From an uncultured Dehalococcoidia bacterium (GTDB lineage: Bacteria > Chloroflexota > Dehalococcoidia > Lucifugimonadales > UBA1127), in NCBI GenBank assembly GCA_951812285.1, contig OX638292.1, positions 1,283,008-1,347,007 of the forward strand: a stretch of 64,000 bases of DNA, written 5' to 3'. The translations under genes and the position numbers were made by a program. Shown here piece after piece: positions 18,690-28,115 of this stretch; the stretch's first letter is position 1; each line of letters starts with the position of its first letter. The notes beneath the pieces are model-generated. The model did not search any database and had not been told where the DNA came from. It was given only the letters and a program-made list of their open reading frames with translations.

Positions 18690-19493
18690 CTATGCCCGTC
18701 GTGCCCGGCCCACAAACGCCATGAACGCCAACGTCATGCTGACTGCGCCCACCAGCACGATTGCCCCCATGCCCCTGAGGATGGCAACCCAGTCCCAGCT
18801 ATCGGTGACCAGAGAACGCAGCCCGTCGAGCAGGTACGTCACCGGGTTGTACGTGGCGATGGCCTGCAGCCAGCCCGTCATCGCCTCCAGCGGCACGAAA
18901 ATCGTCGTAAGGAAAACAAACGGGAAAAAGAGCAGGAAGCTAACGTTTACGGCAGCGGGGTTGCCCGTTTTCAGGGCAATGGCGTAGGGAAATCCAGTAA
19001 AGGCCAAGCCCCAGGCCCCAGCCATCCCCATGAACATGAGAATGCCAAGGAAACCGGTTTCAAATCGCACTCCAACGATGAACCCAAGGATAAGCACTGG
19101 AATCGTCAGTGCGACCACCAGCGCGATGTCAGCAACCATAAGTCCCAAGAGCAACGAAAAACGGCTCACTGGTGTCAGCGCCAGCCTGTCGAAGTAACCC
19201 GTCTGGATGTCGGTCACAAGTGTGATGGCGCGGGAGATGCCGGTGACGGCGAAGATGATGGCTACCGGCAACTGGAACGCCTTGTAGTCGAGTCCCGGAA
19301 TCTCCTCAGCGAGGTCCTGGAGAGCGCCGATGTTCACGGCGAAAAAGAAGATGGGGATGACCAACGCGGGGTAGACCGCCTCCGGGTCTCGCGGGATGGA
19401 GCGCAGCGCCCTCCCCGCGACGGACATGACGTCCCGGTGAAATCCGGCATGGCGCGCGCGGACCTCCGTCTGGGTTGCTGCGTTACTCGACAT
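18690..19493 (-). CDS. ABC-2 type transporter permease (DrrB-like)
   Basis: This 267-residue membrane protein has six hydrophobic segments in the ABC-2 arrangement, including the ALTPVSRFSLLLGLMVADI loop-helix and the late FPFVFLTTIFVPLEAMTGWLQAIATYNPVTYLLDGLR segment that is nearly diagnostic of DrrB-like exporters. The start is the ATG at 19493 with GGAGGAG 8 nt upstream; it overlaps the ATPase gene end by 11 bp. Together with that ATPase it forms a minimal two-gene exporter for lipids, drugs or glycans. Confidence 0.9.
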   Translation of the reverse strand: MSSNAATQTEVRARHAGFHRDVMSVAGRALRSIPRDPEAVYPALVIPIFFFAVNIGALQDLAEEIPGLDYKAFQLPVAIIFAVTGISRAITLVTDIQTGYFDRLALTPVSRFSLLLGLMVADIALVVALTIPVLILGFIVGVRFETGFLGILMFMGMAGAWGLAFTGFPYAIALKTGNPAAVNVSFLLFFPFVFLTTIFVPLEAMTGWLQAIATYNPVTYLLDGLRSLVTDSWDWVAILRGMGAIVLVGAVSMTLAFMAFVGRARRA

Positions 19494-20454
19494 CAGCTTG
19501 CTCCTCCGAGCCAACTTCCTCGAAGCGTTCACCCGTGACGCTCAGGAAGACATCGTCCAGCGTTGGCGTGTGCATGCGGATCTCTCGAAGTGCGATTCCG
19601 TTCTGGTCCAGCGCAAGGGCCACAGCGCCGATTTGCGCCGCTCCATTCAAAACCCGCGCCACAACCTCGTTCCCGTACACGTCCACCTGCTCGATGGCCC
19701 CCAGCCTGCCTAGCGCCAATCGCGCCTCCTCGGCGTCGCCCTCCACCTGCGCAATGATGACGTCGGACCCGAGCGAGCGTTTGAGCTCGGCCGGCGTACC
19801 CTCTGCCGCCAGCACGCCCTGGTTGATGATGCCGACGCGGTGGGCTAGTTGATCGGCCTCCTCCAGGTATTGCGTCGTCAGGAAGATAGTCACGCCAAGC
19901 TCCTGGTTGACTCGGCGGATCTCCTCCCACACGCGGCGCCGGCTCAGTGGGTCGAGCCCGGTCGTTGGCTCGTCGAGGAAGAGGACCTCGGGGTTGTGGA
20001 TCATGGCCGCGGCGAGGTCAAGGCGCCGCTTCATCCCGCCTGAAAAGGTCCCGATGCTGCGTGACATAGCATCGCCGATGTCGATCAGTGACGCGAGCTC
20101 GTCGACGCGCTGCCGCACCTGCCGGCCCGTGAGGCCGTACAAGAACCCCTGCAATCGGAGGAATTCAATGCCTGTTTGCTTTGGGTCCAGCGCTGTGTCC
20201 TGCAGCGCGGCGCCGATGTGCAGCCGGATTTCCTTCGCGGCCGAGACAAGCTCGTGGCCTACAACCCACGCCTGCCCCGCTGAGGGCAGCAGCAGCGTGA
20301 TGAGCATGCGAACAAGCGTCGTTTTGCCTGCTCCGTTGGGACCGAGGAAGCCGTAGACCTCGCCTTTAGGGATGGCCAGGTCTACACCATTTACCGCCCT
20401 CACATCCCCAAAGGAACGGGAGATTCCAGACGCATAGATAGCCCATTCGTTCAA
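19483..20454 (-). CDS. ABC transporter ATP-binding protein (DrrA-like)
   Basis: This 323-residue ATPase has Walker A GPNGAGKTT, the signature FSGGMKRRLDLA, Walker B LFLDEPTTGLD and a switch histidine region (LTTQYLEEADQL). TTQY replaces the more usual T(S/T)H, as in daunorubicin-type DrrA proteins. A C-terminal domain of about 100 residues, with HTPTLDDVFLSVTGE, is also typical of DrrA. The only upstream start is TTG at 20454 with a weak GGAAG. The permease overlaps its 3' end. Drug, antibiotic or lipid export is the family role. Confidence 0.93.
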   Translation of the reverse strand: MNEWAIYASGISRSFGDVRAVNGVDLAIPKGEVYGFLGPNGAGKTTLVRMLITLLLPSAGQAWVVGHELVSAAKEIRLHIGAALQDTALDPKQTGIEFLRLQGFLYGLTGRQVRQRVDELASLIDIGDAMSRSIGTFSGGMKRRLDLAAAMIHNPEVLFLDEPTTGLDPLSRRRVWEEIRRVNQELGVTIFLTTQYLEEADQLAHRVGIINQGVLAAEGTPAELKRSLGSDVIIAQVEGDAEEARLALGRLGAIEQVDVYGNEVVARVLNGAAQIGAVALALDQNGIALREIRMHTPTLDDVFLSVTGERFEEVGSEEQADVE

Positions 20455-20570
20455 TGCGGTGCTTCCATGAATGAGGTCAAGTTGATGTGTAGAGTGTACG
20501 TAGACCAGGCGGGCAAGCGCAATGCCGCAGTGCGAAATCGAAGACTACGTGATGGCCTTGATAGACCTCG

Positions 20571-20933
20571 TTACCGGCAGGCGAGCAGCTCCTCCATCCG
20601 CTCCACGAACCGCGCCACCTCGGCAAGCGATTCACGGACGTACGGCCGTTCGAGCCAGCTTTCGTAAAAGTTTGTATGGAGGCTGCTTGCCACCTGGAAT
20701 TGCAGCCGGGCCTCTGGCGCCTTGATCTCGTCAACCAGGCGGTTGACTGCGCGAAAGAGGTCACGCACGTTGTCGTGGGGCCAGCCGCGCTCCTCCGCGA
20801 TTGCCTTCACGATGGTCGCTGCAGCGCCCCAGCCATGTCCCGACGCCCCGGCCAATTCACCGTTGTCGTACTCTTCCGCTGCTTGCGCCAGGTAGACTCG
20901 ACTCTGCGCGAGGTAAATGCTCTCGGCCGCCAT
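20571..20933 (-). CDS. PaREP1/HEPN-like small helical protein
   Basis: This 120-residue all-helical protein resembles the PaREP1 family, relatives of HEPN domains, in YLAQAAEEYDNGELAGASGHGWGAAATIVKAIAEERG followed by a DLFRAVNRLVDE helix. The classical HEPN RNase motif (Rx4-6H) is not clearly present, so nuclease activity is doubtful. No nucleotidyltransferase partner gene lies next to it. It sits alone, 116 bp downstream of the start of the DrrA-like gene and in the same direction. PaREP1 proteins are best known from archaea, so lateral exchange is possible. Function is unknown. Confidence 0.65.
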   Translation of the reverse strand: MAAESIYLAQSRVYLAQAAEEYDNGELAGASGHGWGAAATIVKAIAEERGWPHDNVRDLFRAVNRLVDEIKAPEARLQFQVASSLHTNFYESWLERPYVRESLAEVARFVERMEELLACR

Positions 20934-21098
20934 GATGTGCCCGTCCTCGGTTAAGTATCTGCACTACAAACTCGGTGGCTTCCCAATTGGAAGCCAGCGC
21001 TCTTATTTTTAGCATACCTTGAATTGGGCGTTTTGGAAAGAGGTTGGAGAAAAAGCTGGCCATTCTTAGGCGAATTGAATGTCGGTTATTCACAAGAA

Positions 21099-21126
21099 GG
21101 GGGCGTCGGCAATTGCCGGCGCCCCC
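21099..21126 (-). terminator. Rho-independent terminator of the Rieske oxygenase gene
   Basis: GGGGGCG and CGCCCCC arms continue into CGGC/GCCG around an AATT loop. This makes a 12-bp stem with one G-T pair, followed on the minus strand by TTCTTGT. It begins 27 bp after the Rieske stop codon. Confidence 0.75.
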
Positions 21127-21152
21127 TCAAGTTGATTCCTGGTCGAAGCCGG

Positions 21153-22469
21153 TTAGGACGTGGTGTTCTCAATGCCTGGGTGGACGACGAAGGCCTTGCG
21201 CAGCTCCTCGGTCCCCTCGAGCCAGTCGACGTCGCGGTGCAGGATCACGCCGCCCGAACGCACCTGGTAGACCTCCGGGTTGTCGACGGCGGGGGCGGGC
21301 ACGCCCTCTTGCAGCGAACGGGCCGCGTTGATGAGCCGCTGCCTCGTCTTGATGATCATCCCGTCGCTTGTGCCGAGGCGCTCCCGGGTCCGGTCGACTA
21401 CGGGGTCCATGCTCTCCGTGATCGCCTGGTCCTGAATGTGGATGCCGACGATGCCCGTGAAGCTCTTGCTCTTCTGCGCGTCGCGGTCAATGAAGTAGTC
21501 ATTTGCCTTGTTTGCCTCAAAGCGGTGCCGCTCCAGCCAGCCTGTGCCGTCGGGCAGCTTACCTCGCGCGCCACCCAGTCCCACGATCGGCTGGCCGTCG
21601 GTTTTCTTTCGCGCCATCGAGCTGTTGGTGTTGCGAATGGACATACTCATGAACATGGTGTTGTTGTCGTCCACGGGCACCCAGCACCGCACGCCGATCT
21701 TCTGTCCCAGGCGGCCCTCCGGCGGAATGGTGTAGAAGGGCATCATGAACTGGGCGATCCGCCAGTAGTACGTGTCGTCCTCCGCCGGACGGTACGCGCC
21801 GTACATGGTGCCGTAGTCGGTCTCGACGATCTTGTAGTGGGGTGCCTTGTCCTTCTGGTTGTAGTAGTCGAACGTTCCGGGCTGGACATCGTCCACCGCG
21901 ACCTTGCCGAGGTGCAGGAAGCTCAGGTGGGCGGTGTCGATGTCGCCTTCCATTGCCTGCACCCAGTTGCACTCCCGCAGCCCGGCCGAGTTGGAATCGG
22001 CGCTCTCCTCCATCATGTTCGGCTCGATGTCAGGCAGCGGCGGCGGCACCGCGCGAGGGCCCATGTACGCCCAGACCATGCCGTTGCGCTCGACCATCTT
22101 GTAGGCCTTGATCTTGACCTTGTCCTTGAAGTTCGACTCCGCCGGCTCCGAGGGCATGTCGACGCATTCGCCGTTCACGTCGAACTTCCAGCCGTGGTAG
22201 ACGCAGCGTAGCCCGCACTCCTCGTTCCGGCCGAAGAAGAGGCTCGCCCGCCGGTGCGGGCAGTAGTTGTCGATGAGCCCCAATTCACCATTCGTGTCGC
22301 GGAAGGCGACGAGATCCTCACCGAGCAAGCGTACGCGCACTGGTGGGCAGTCCGGCTCGGCCAACTCTGTCGAGAGCATCGCGGGTATCCAGTATTCGCG
22401 CAGCAGTTCGCCCATCGGGGTTCCTGGGCCTACGCGAGTAAGGGTCTCGTTGTCATGCTGTGACAGCAT
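21153..22469 (-). CDS. Rieske [2Fe-2S] aromatic-ring oxygenase alpha subunit (phthalate dioxygenase-like)
   Basis: This 438-residue terminal oxygenase has an N-terminal Rieske domain with CPHR and CVYHGW ligands. The C-terminal catalytic domain's mononuclear iron site is EGDIDTAHLSFLH. It resembles the phthalate 4,5-dioxygenase/O-demethylase class, which works as alpha-only oligomers with a separate reductase; no reductase gene is nearby. AGGAGG lies 6 nt before the ATG. A strong terminator follows, so it is monocistronic. The divergent VOC-family gene may act in the same pathway. The substrate is probably an aromatic or other hydrophobic ring compound. Confidence 0.92.
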   Translation of the reverse strand: MLSQHDNETLTRVGPGTPMGELLREYWIPAMLSTELAEPDCPPVRVRLLGEDLVAFRDTNGELGLIDNYCPHRRASLFFGRNEECGLRCVYHGWKFDVNGECVDMPSEPAESNFKDKVKIKAYKMVERNGMVWAYMGPRAVPPPLPDIEPNMMEESADSNSAGLRECNWVQAMEGDIDTAHLSFLHLGKVAVDDVQPGTFDYYNQKDKAPHYKIVETDYGTMYGAYRPAEDDTYYWRIAQFMMPFYTIPPEGRLGQKIGVRCWVPVDDNNTMFMSMSIRNTNSSMARKKTDGQPIVGLGGARGKLPDGTGWLERHRFEANKANDYFIDRDAQKSKSFTGIVGIHIQDQAITESMDPVVDRTRERLGTSDGMIIKTRQRLINAARSLQEGVPAPAVDNPEVYQVRSGGVILHRDVDWLEGTEELRKAFVVHPGIENTTS

Positions 22470-22592
22470 TCGATCCTCCTATGAGGCGTATTGCATGTAG
22501 TCTAGGCAGCGTCAGAAGCACAGTCAAGGACGCCGCTTGCCCACCAGATGCGGTCATGCTAGCCTCGAGCAATCCGGGGATGGAGGAACAAC

Positions 22593-22973
22593 ATGACCGT
22601 GTACACATACGACCACATGCACCTGCGAAGCAGGGATCCCATGGCGACGGCGCGCTACTTCGAGACCATGTTCGGCGCGGAGGTGCTCGAGTCCGTTCAG
22701 TCGGACGGCCAGCCCCGAGTAGACCTCGACCTCAACGGCCTGACCATCTTCATCGCGCGCGCCGGCGACAACGTCCCGGAGGGCCCCAGCGAACCCTACA
22801 CGGGCCTCGACCACTTCGGCTTGCGCGTGGACGACATTTTCACCGCCGCTGAGGAGCTCAAGGCAAAGGGCGCGGAGTTCTCGACGGAGCCCTTCCAGCT
22901 TCGGCCCGGAGTAAAGATCGCCTTCGTAAAGGCGCCGGGCAACGTCCGCATCGAGCTGCTGGAGCGCGACTAG
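22593..22973 (+). CDS. VOC-family protein (glyoxalase/extradiol dioxygenase superfamily)
   Basis: This 126-residue protein has the paired beta-alpha-beta-beta-beta units of the vicinal-oxygen-chelate fold: DHMHLRSRDPMATARYFETMFGAEV opens the first and LDHFGLRVDDIFTAAEELKAKGAEF the second, ending in VRIELLERD. H10, H74 and E122 are reasonable metal ligands for a glyoxalase-like site. GGAGG is 8 nt before the ATG. It is divergent from the Rieske oxygenase gene with about 120 bp between, a layout that could share regulation. Confidence 0.88.
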   Translation: MTVYTYDHMHLRSRDPMATARYFETMFGAEVLESVQSDGQPRVDLDLNGLTIFIARAGDNVPEGPSEPYTGLDHFGLRVDDIFTAAEELKAKGAEFSTEPFQLRPGVKIAFVKAPGNVRIELLERD

Positions 22974-23034
22974 AGCTTAGGAGTCCAGCGCCGCTCGCCC
23001 ATAGCCTGTTGAAGGGCGCTCCTTGGGAATTCGC

Positions 23035-26000
23035 CTACTCGTAGCGGAGCGCCTCGGCAGGCGCGACGGCGGCGGCTTGGCGCGCCGGCAGAAACGTCGT
23101 CAACAAGGAGAAGAGGTACGCGCCTGCGACGATCAGGAGAATCTTGGTCAACGGCAGCGCGAATTGCAGGTTCGGCTCATCCTCTCGTAACTCGAAGATG
23201 AGGTTGACCGAGGAGAGCAGCCCAAGCCCCAGCCCAAGTGAAATGCCAAGCAGGGCGATGAAGGACGACTCCGCCAGGAAGCTCAGGTTCACCATTCCGC
23301 GAGAGAACCCGATTGCCCTGAGCACACCGATCTCATGGCGGCGCTCCACCACCGCCCGTGCGCTGATGACGCCCAGCGCGGCGATGCCGACCACGAGACC
23401 CAGCGACATGAAGCCGATGAGCAGGTTGAACAACGCCCGTTGCGATTCCTGTGCCCCCTCGACGGTCTCAATCACGTCCAGGGTCTCAATGCCATGCTGG
23501 AAGAAGGCTGACTCAATGATGTTGGCTCCGTCCTCGACGTCGTCATGCACATTGAAGAAGAATTGCGTTGCGTCCACGTCGCGCCCAAGCGTCTCCTCCG
23601 AGGTGTAGAACCCCACAGGAATGGGCCCGCTGGACGCAAACGTATCCAGCACCGCTATGACCGTCAGGTCCACCGATTCGCCGACCTCCAGGTCCCGCAC
23701 CGTTACCGCCACAGGGTCCATGACCTCATCCTGCACGTAGAAGTCGGGCACGCCTTCCAGCGTGAAACGGTCGAACTGCTGCTGGAAGGCGAGGGAGTCT
23801 CTACTTGGCACAATGTTGGAATTGACGACGGCCAGTCCCGGTTCGGCCCGCAGTGCATCCCATACTGCCCTCGCGTCCGCTTCTCCGTCGACCGTGTACT
23901 CCGGGGTGGTCAAGGCGATCGTGAATCGGTTGGTTGCAAGGAAGGCGTCGTCCGTCCCGACAACCACGGTGTCCGCGAACTCGCCGTCCGTGTCGGAGGC
24001 GAGCCGGGCGTCGGCCTGGAAGATGGCGTGGAACGTGCCGACCGAGGGGGTCCCGTCGACGCGCTCGATGATGTCCAGGTCCGGGTTGCCCTCAACGGCT
24101 TCTACGACGTCGGTAACCGGATTCAGGTCGCTGCGGGCATAGCCTATGACCTCATACCCTCCCCCGAGCCGTTCCTGGTTCTCGAAGAGGTTGTCGAAAG
24201 CGTCCACCAGAGTCGCCATGAGCGTGACGGAGAAGATGACGATGGCGAACATGGCGAGCGACAAGCCAGTCCGGAAACCAAAACGCAGGGGATACGAGAC
24301 TGCCGACTTGACCACCGGCGAGAATCGGCGAATGCGCCCAAACGTGTTCGTCATCAGGCCTAGGACCACGGCGGAGTTGTTGATTGTCACCAGCACCGCG
24401 CCGGTGACGAGCATTGCACCGGAGGCGAAGAAGGAACTGAAGTCTTCATTCCATTCCCCCTCCCTCAGTGCGTTCAGAGTAGTGTGGGGAATGAGCCAAT
24501 AGACCACGAGGAGCGCTCCCACGACCGTGAACGTCAACCGCTGGGACGCGCCAAGCGAGCGCGCTACCATTCCCGCCCCGAGGACAGTGAATGAGATTCC
24601 CAGGCCGAAGCTCGTGAGATGGTTGCCATTCCACCCCGCCATGAGGACCAGAAGGCCGATGACAACCACGGCAACAGCCTGAATCACGGCGAGAATCGGC
24701 GACCGCGCCGTGGGCGCTTCCGGAAGGTCCCGAATAGCCTGCACGATGTTGAGTCGGCTGATGCGCCTAGCTGACATAAACACTGTGACGAATGTAAGCA
24801 CGGACCCGACCAGAAAGGAAACAATGAAACTGATGGGCTGAGCGTGCGGCGAAAGGGTAAAGTCACCCTGCCCTGTCTGGTCGAAGATTGAGGAAACTCC
24901 CTCGACGAGAAGTATTCCCAGCCCGATGCCGATTGCCGCCCCCACCAGCGCCGAGCCGACGCCGTAGATGGAGCCTTCGACCGTGAACATCCGCACAAGG
25001 TGGTGCCGCTGCATGCCGATCGCCCGGGACATGCCCATTTCAGTCTTCCGCTCGGCTGCCAGCATGGAGAAGATCAGGAATATCAGCAGCAACCCAACGC
25101 CGATGGAGAATAGGCCGAACGTGGTGAAGAAGGAGACGAAGAGGCTCCCCACCTCATTTGCCGTGTCCAGGACATCCTGTTTGATGGGCACGATTTCCAG
25201 TCCCTGGCCCTCAACCTCACCATGGGACTCATATCGGTCCACAACGGTCTGGGTCAGCTCCACGCCGGTCGTGGCGTCACCGACATTTGAAATGAGCAAC
25301 GATGAGAGTTCGCCGGGCCGTTCGAGTAGCCCCTGCACGGTTCCGAGGGGCATCATCAGCACGACGTCCGTGCCCGTCCCGCTGAAATACGAGTCTTCCA
25401 CTATGCCGTCGATGGTAATTGGGACCGGAGCCCCCGGGCCGAAGAACACATTGAGCGTGCCGCCTACGGCAACCTCCAGGTCGTCCGCTCCGTCGCGAGT
25501 GATGTAGGCGCCATTAGTTGCTAGACCAGAGAGGTCGACGGGGTTGCCGTCCGTGTCGAAGAGCTCCTCAAAACTCTCCGCGCGGGTGGGGTGCAGCCCG
25601 GCCAAAAGCGCCCCCGACTCGAATTGCCGGCTGTCCGGGTTGATGACGGCCACATCCTCCGTGAGGGTAGGGAGCACTCCGTCGACGTCGGGGTCAGCGT
25701 CTAGCGCCGACTCCAACGACAGGACGCTGTCCGCGGAAAACCCCTTCGGCAGCTCACGGCCCTCCCAAAGGTCTGAGTCCTCGTCCACCACGACGAACTC
25801 GTCGAGAGAGCGGAGGGACTCCGTGGCGACGCGCTTGATGCTGTACGAGACGGAGTCGCCGACGGTGAATGCGCTGGAGATGATGGCCGTCGCCAGCATG
25901 AGCCCGACGAGGATGAGAAGGCTCTGCCCAGGCCGGCGGCGCGCGTTGCGGAAGGCCATGCGGAACAGGATGGGATCGCGGAGCCGGATGAAGACGAGGA

Positions 26001-26076
26001 ATGCCATCGCAATCGCGAAGAGAATTGCCAATACTGCCGCGATGCTCTCGATTGGCGCCCCGAATAGCTCGTCCAT
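23035..26076 (-). CDS. ABC transporter permease with two FtsX domains (MacB/LolC-like)
   Basis: This 1013-residue permease is a duplicated FtsX-type protein. An N-terminal TM helix and periplasmic core domain (about 60-300) are followed by a three-helix FtsX block (about 310-460), then extra helices. A second periplasmic domain leads to a final FtsX block with RRHEIGVLRAIGFSRGMV and a C-terminal LPARQAAAVAPAEALRYE. The repeated RxxEMGMSRAIGM/RRHEIGVLRAIGF motifs are the coupling helices that contact the ATPase. It lies 5 bp after the ATPase gene. Members move lipoproteins, peptides or lipids by mechanotransmission; substrate unknown. Confidence 0.92.
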   Translation of the reverse strand: MDELFGAPIESIAAVLAILFAIAMAFLVFIRLRDPILFRMAFRNARRRPGQSLLILVGLMLATAIISSAFTVGDSVSYSIKRVATESLRSLDEFVVVDEDSDLWEGRELPKGFSADSVLSLESALDADPDVDGVLPTLTEDVAVINPDSRQFESGALLAGLHPTRAESFEELFDTDGNPVDLSGLATNGAYITRDGADDLEVAVGGTLNVFFGPGAPVPITIDGIVEDSYFSGTGTDVVLMMPLGTVQGLLERPGELSSLLISNVGDATTGVELTQTVVDRYESHGEVEGQGLEIVPIKQDVLDTANEVGSLFVSFFTTFGLFSIGVGLLLIFLIFSMLAAERKTEMGMSRAIGMQRHHLVRMFTVEGSIYGVGSALVGAAIGIGLGILLVEGVSSIFDQTGQGDFTLSPHAQPISFIVSFLVGSVLTFVTVFMSARRISRLNIVQAIRDLPEAPTARSPILAVIQAVAVVVIGLLVLMAGWNGNHLTSFGLGISFTVLGAGMVARSLGASQRLTFTVVGALLVVYWLIPHTTLNALREGEWNEDFSSFFASGAMLVTGAVLVTINNSAVVLGLMTNTFGRIRRFSPVVKSAVSYPLRFGFRTGLSLAMFAIVIFSVTLMATLVDAFDNLFENQERLGGGYEVIGYARSDLNPVTDVVEAVEGNPDLDIIERVDGTPSVGTFHAIFQADARLASDTDGEFADTVVVGTDDAFLATNRFTIALTTPEYTVDGEADARAVWDALRAEPGLAVVNSNIVPSRDSLAFQQQFDRFTLEGVPDFYVQDEVMDPVAVTVRDLEVGESVDLTVIAVLDTFASSGPIPVGFYTSEETLGRDVDATQFFFNVHDDVEDGANIIESAFFQHGIETLDVIETVEGAQESQRALFNLLIGFMSLGLVVGIAALGVISARAVVERRHEIGVLRAIGFSRGMVNLSFLAESSFIALLGISLGLGLGLLSSVNLIFELREDEPNLQFALPLTKILLIVAGAYLFSLLTTFLPARQAAAVAPAEALRYE

Positions 26077-26081
26077 GGAAG

Positions 26082-26792
26082 CTACGCCGCCCTGCCCGTG
26101 CCGTCGTCGACGATAAGGCCGTCCATCATGCGAATGGTCCGGTGCGACATCTCGGCAACGGCGTCCGAGTGGGTGATGATGACAAAGGTGTTGTTGAGCT
26201 CCCTGTTCAGCCGAGTCAGCAGGTTCATGACTTCGGCCGCGTTCTCGCTGTCCAGGTTGCCTGTCGGCTCGTCCGCCCAGACGATCTCAGGCTGGTTCAC
26301 CAGCGCCCGGGCAATGGTCACCCGCTGCTGCTGCCCGCCGGACATCTGCGACGGGTAGTGACCCGAGCGGTCGGAAAGGCCGACAAGATCGAGCGCAGTC
26401 CGCGCCTTCTCCCGCGACTCCTTCTCAGGAAAGCCGGAGATCAGCAGCGGCATCTCCACGTTTTCCTGGGCGGTGAGCACCGGCAGCAGGTTGAAGGCCT
26501 GAAAGATGTAGCCCATTTTGGTTGCCCGGAAGCGGGTCTTCTCCGCATCCTTCATCTGCGCCAGGTCGGACCCGCCGATGGTGATTGTGCCGGAGTCAAC
26601 GTCGTCAAGTCCGGAGAGGCAGTTGAGGAGCGTCGTCTTGCCGCCCCCGCTCGGCCCCATAATGGCGACCATCTCGCCCCGCGCGATGTCAAGGCTCACG
26701 CCTTTGAGGACGTGTACCTGCACCTCGCCAGTGCCATACGTCTTGTGCACGTCCTTGGCGACAACTACCGGGCCTTCCCCGTTCGTGCTCAT
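26082..26792 (-). CDS. ABC transporter ATP-binding protein (MacB/LolD-like)
   Basis: This 236-residue ATPase shows Walker A GPSGGGKTT, Q-loop IFQAFNLLP, the signature MSGGQQQRVTIARAL and Walker B IVWADEPTGNLD followed by ITHSDAVAE. ADEPTGNLD and GGQQQRV are characteristic of the LolD/MacB/FtsE group that partners FtsX-type permeases, and the large permease gene follows at once. The ATG has only a weak upstream ribosome site. The two genes form a complete two-gene transporter. Confidence 0.95.
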   Translation of the reverse strand: MSTNGEGPVVVAKDVHKTYGTGEVQVHVLKGVSLDIARGEMVAIMGPSGGGKTTLLNCLSGLDDVDSGTITIGGSDLAQMKDAEKTRFRATKMGYIFQAFNLLPVLTAQENVEMPLLISGFPEKESREKARTALDLVGLSDRSGHYPSQMSGGQQQRVTIARALVNQPEIVWADEPTGNLDSENAAEVMNLLTRLNRELNNTFVIITHSDAVAEMSHRTIRMMDGLIVDDGTGRAA

Positions 26793-26840
26793 GGCACTCC
26801 CTTAGTTCACTCGGTACAGGGATCAAAAGGACTTGGTAAG

Positions 26841-26917
26841 TGGTGCCCCCAGCGGGATTCGAACCCGCGATCTCCACCTTGAAAGGGTGGCGTCCTAGGC
26901 CGCTAGACCATGGGGGC
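26841..26917 (-). tRNA. tRNA-Glu (anticodon UUC), CCA encoded
   Basis: The minus strand folds as a standard cloverleaf. The acceptor is GCCCCCA/TGGGGGC, the anticodon loop CTTTCAA gives UUC, the T-arm is CGGGTTCGAATCCCG, the discriminator is A, and an encoded CCA lies at 26841-26843. It sits between the MacB-like operon and argC. Confidence 0.97.
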
Positions 26918-26990
26918 ATTCTTATACGTTGGGACTATTCCTGTTATGCAGAATTGCGTCCAACGTCCGTCACTTCAATTGTCGACTTGC

Positions 26991-28019
26991 TTACGGATAC
27001 AGAGCAAGCGTGTCGAGACCCATCGCCTCCGGCAGCCCGAACATGAGGTTCATGTTCTGCACAGCCTGCCCAGCCGCGCCCTTGACGAGGTTGTCGATGG
27101 CGCTCACCACCGTCAGCCGGTCCGTGCGAGGGTCGATGGCCGGGTAGACGAGGCAGTCGTTGTTGCCGAGCGTGTGCTTGGTGTGCGGCGGCTGGTCCAC
27201 CACCTTCACGAAGGGCTCGTCGCGGTAGTAGTCGCGGTAGACCTCGAAAAGCGCGGCGGCAGCCTCGGCGCCGTTCGGCAACACACCGGGATTCAGGTCC
27301 GCGTAGCAGCTGCTCAGGATGCCGCGCGTCATCGGGATCAGGTGCGGCAGGAACGTCACCCTCGGCTCGCTGCCGTTCGAGCGCAGCTCCTGCGTGATCT
27401 CCGGCAGGTGGCGGTGGCCGTCGATCGAGTATGCCCGGACGCTCTCGTTGACCTCGGAGTAGTGCGTACTCAGGGCGAGTCCGCGGCCCGCTCCTGATAC
27501 GCCCGACTTGCCGTCCACCACGACGTTGGGCTCGATGATGCCTGCCTCCACGGCGGGCGCCAGCGCGAGGATCGCGCCGGTAGGGTAACAGCCCGGGTTC
27601 GCGACGAGCCCCGCTGCTGCGACCTCTTCGCGATGCAGTTCTGTTAGCCCGTACACGGCCTCCTCGAGCAACTCGGGGAACGGGTGCTGCACGTTGTACC
27701 AGGACTCGTACTCCGGCAGGCTCTTCAGGCGGAAGTCCGCGCTGATGTCGACGACCTTGATGCCCTGCTTGTAGAACGGCCCGCAAGCCTCGGCGCTTGC
27801 CTTGTGCGGGAGCGCCGAGAAGACAATGTCGACGCTCTCCTCAATCTCCTCGGTAATCGGAAGGTCCGTCGCCGCGAGGTGGGGAAAGACATCAGAGAGT
27901 CGCTGGCCCGCCGCGCTGCGCCCGGTCACGGCGACCATCTCGGCCTCCGGGTGGTGCGCGAGAATGCGCGCGAGCTCACTGCCCGCATAGCCGGTGACGT
28001 TCAGTATGCCAACCTTCAT
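26991..28019 (-). CDS. argC: N-acetyl-gamma-glutamyl-phosphate reductase
   Basis: ArgC reduces N-acetylglutamyl phosphate to the semialdehyde with NADPH, the third step of arginine biosynthesis. The 342-residue protein starts MKVGILNVTGYAGSELARIL (cofactor GxxGxxG-type loop). It contains the catalytic cysteine in ANPGCYPTGAIL and the GVSGAGRG and HRHLPEI blocks. The ATG at 28019 follows GGAGG closely; a longer frame to 28106 adds an unrelated leader. A CCTATACTC promoter lies about 60 bp upstream. Other arg genes are not in the window. Agmatinase (speB) further along also handles arginine-derived substrates. Confidence 0.96.
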   Translation of the reverse strand: MKVGILNVTGYAGSELARILAHHPEAEMVAVTGRSAAGQRLSDVFPHLAATDLPITEEIEESVDIVFSALPHKASAEACGPFYKQGIKVVDISADFRLKSLPEYESWYNVQHPFPELLEEAVYGLTELHREEVAAAGLVANPGCYPTGAILALAPAVEAGIIEPNVVVDGKSGVSGAGRGLALSTHYSEVNESVRAYSIDGHRHLPEITQELRSNGSEPRVTFLPHLIPMTRGILSSCYADLNPGVLPNGAEAAAALFEVYRDYYRDEPFVKVVDQPPHTKHTLGNNDCLVYPAIDPRTDRLTVVSAIDNLVKGAAGQAVQNMNLMFGLPEAMGLDTLALYP

Positions 28020-28076
28020 GGGTCCTCCAAAACTAACCCGCCAGACACAGCTAACCGCGTTGTTTCGTACTTTACG

Positions 28077-28106
28077 AGTATAGGGCGGAAGCCACGGCTC
28101 CCGCAA
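28077..28106 (-). promoter_or_regulatory. Promoter of argC
   Basis: TATACT lies at 28077-28082 and TTGCGG at 28101-28106, with an 18-bp spacer. The predicted transcript has a leader of about 50 nt. The same CCTATACTC context appears before cinA and the flippase-like operon. Confidence 0.5.
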
Positions 28107-28115
28107 CGAAAGTCG

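Noticed and set aside
21024..22211. 395-codon plus-strand frame across the Rieske oxygenase
   Set aside because: Antisense shadow of the oxygenase; starts inside the terminator region and lacks any motif.
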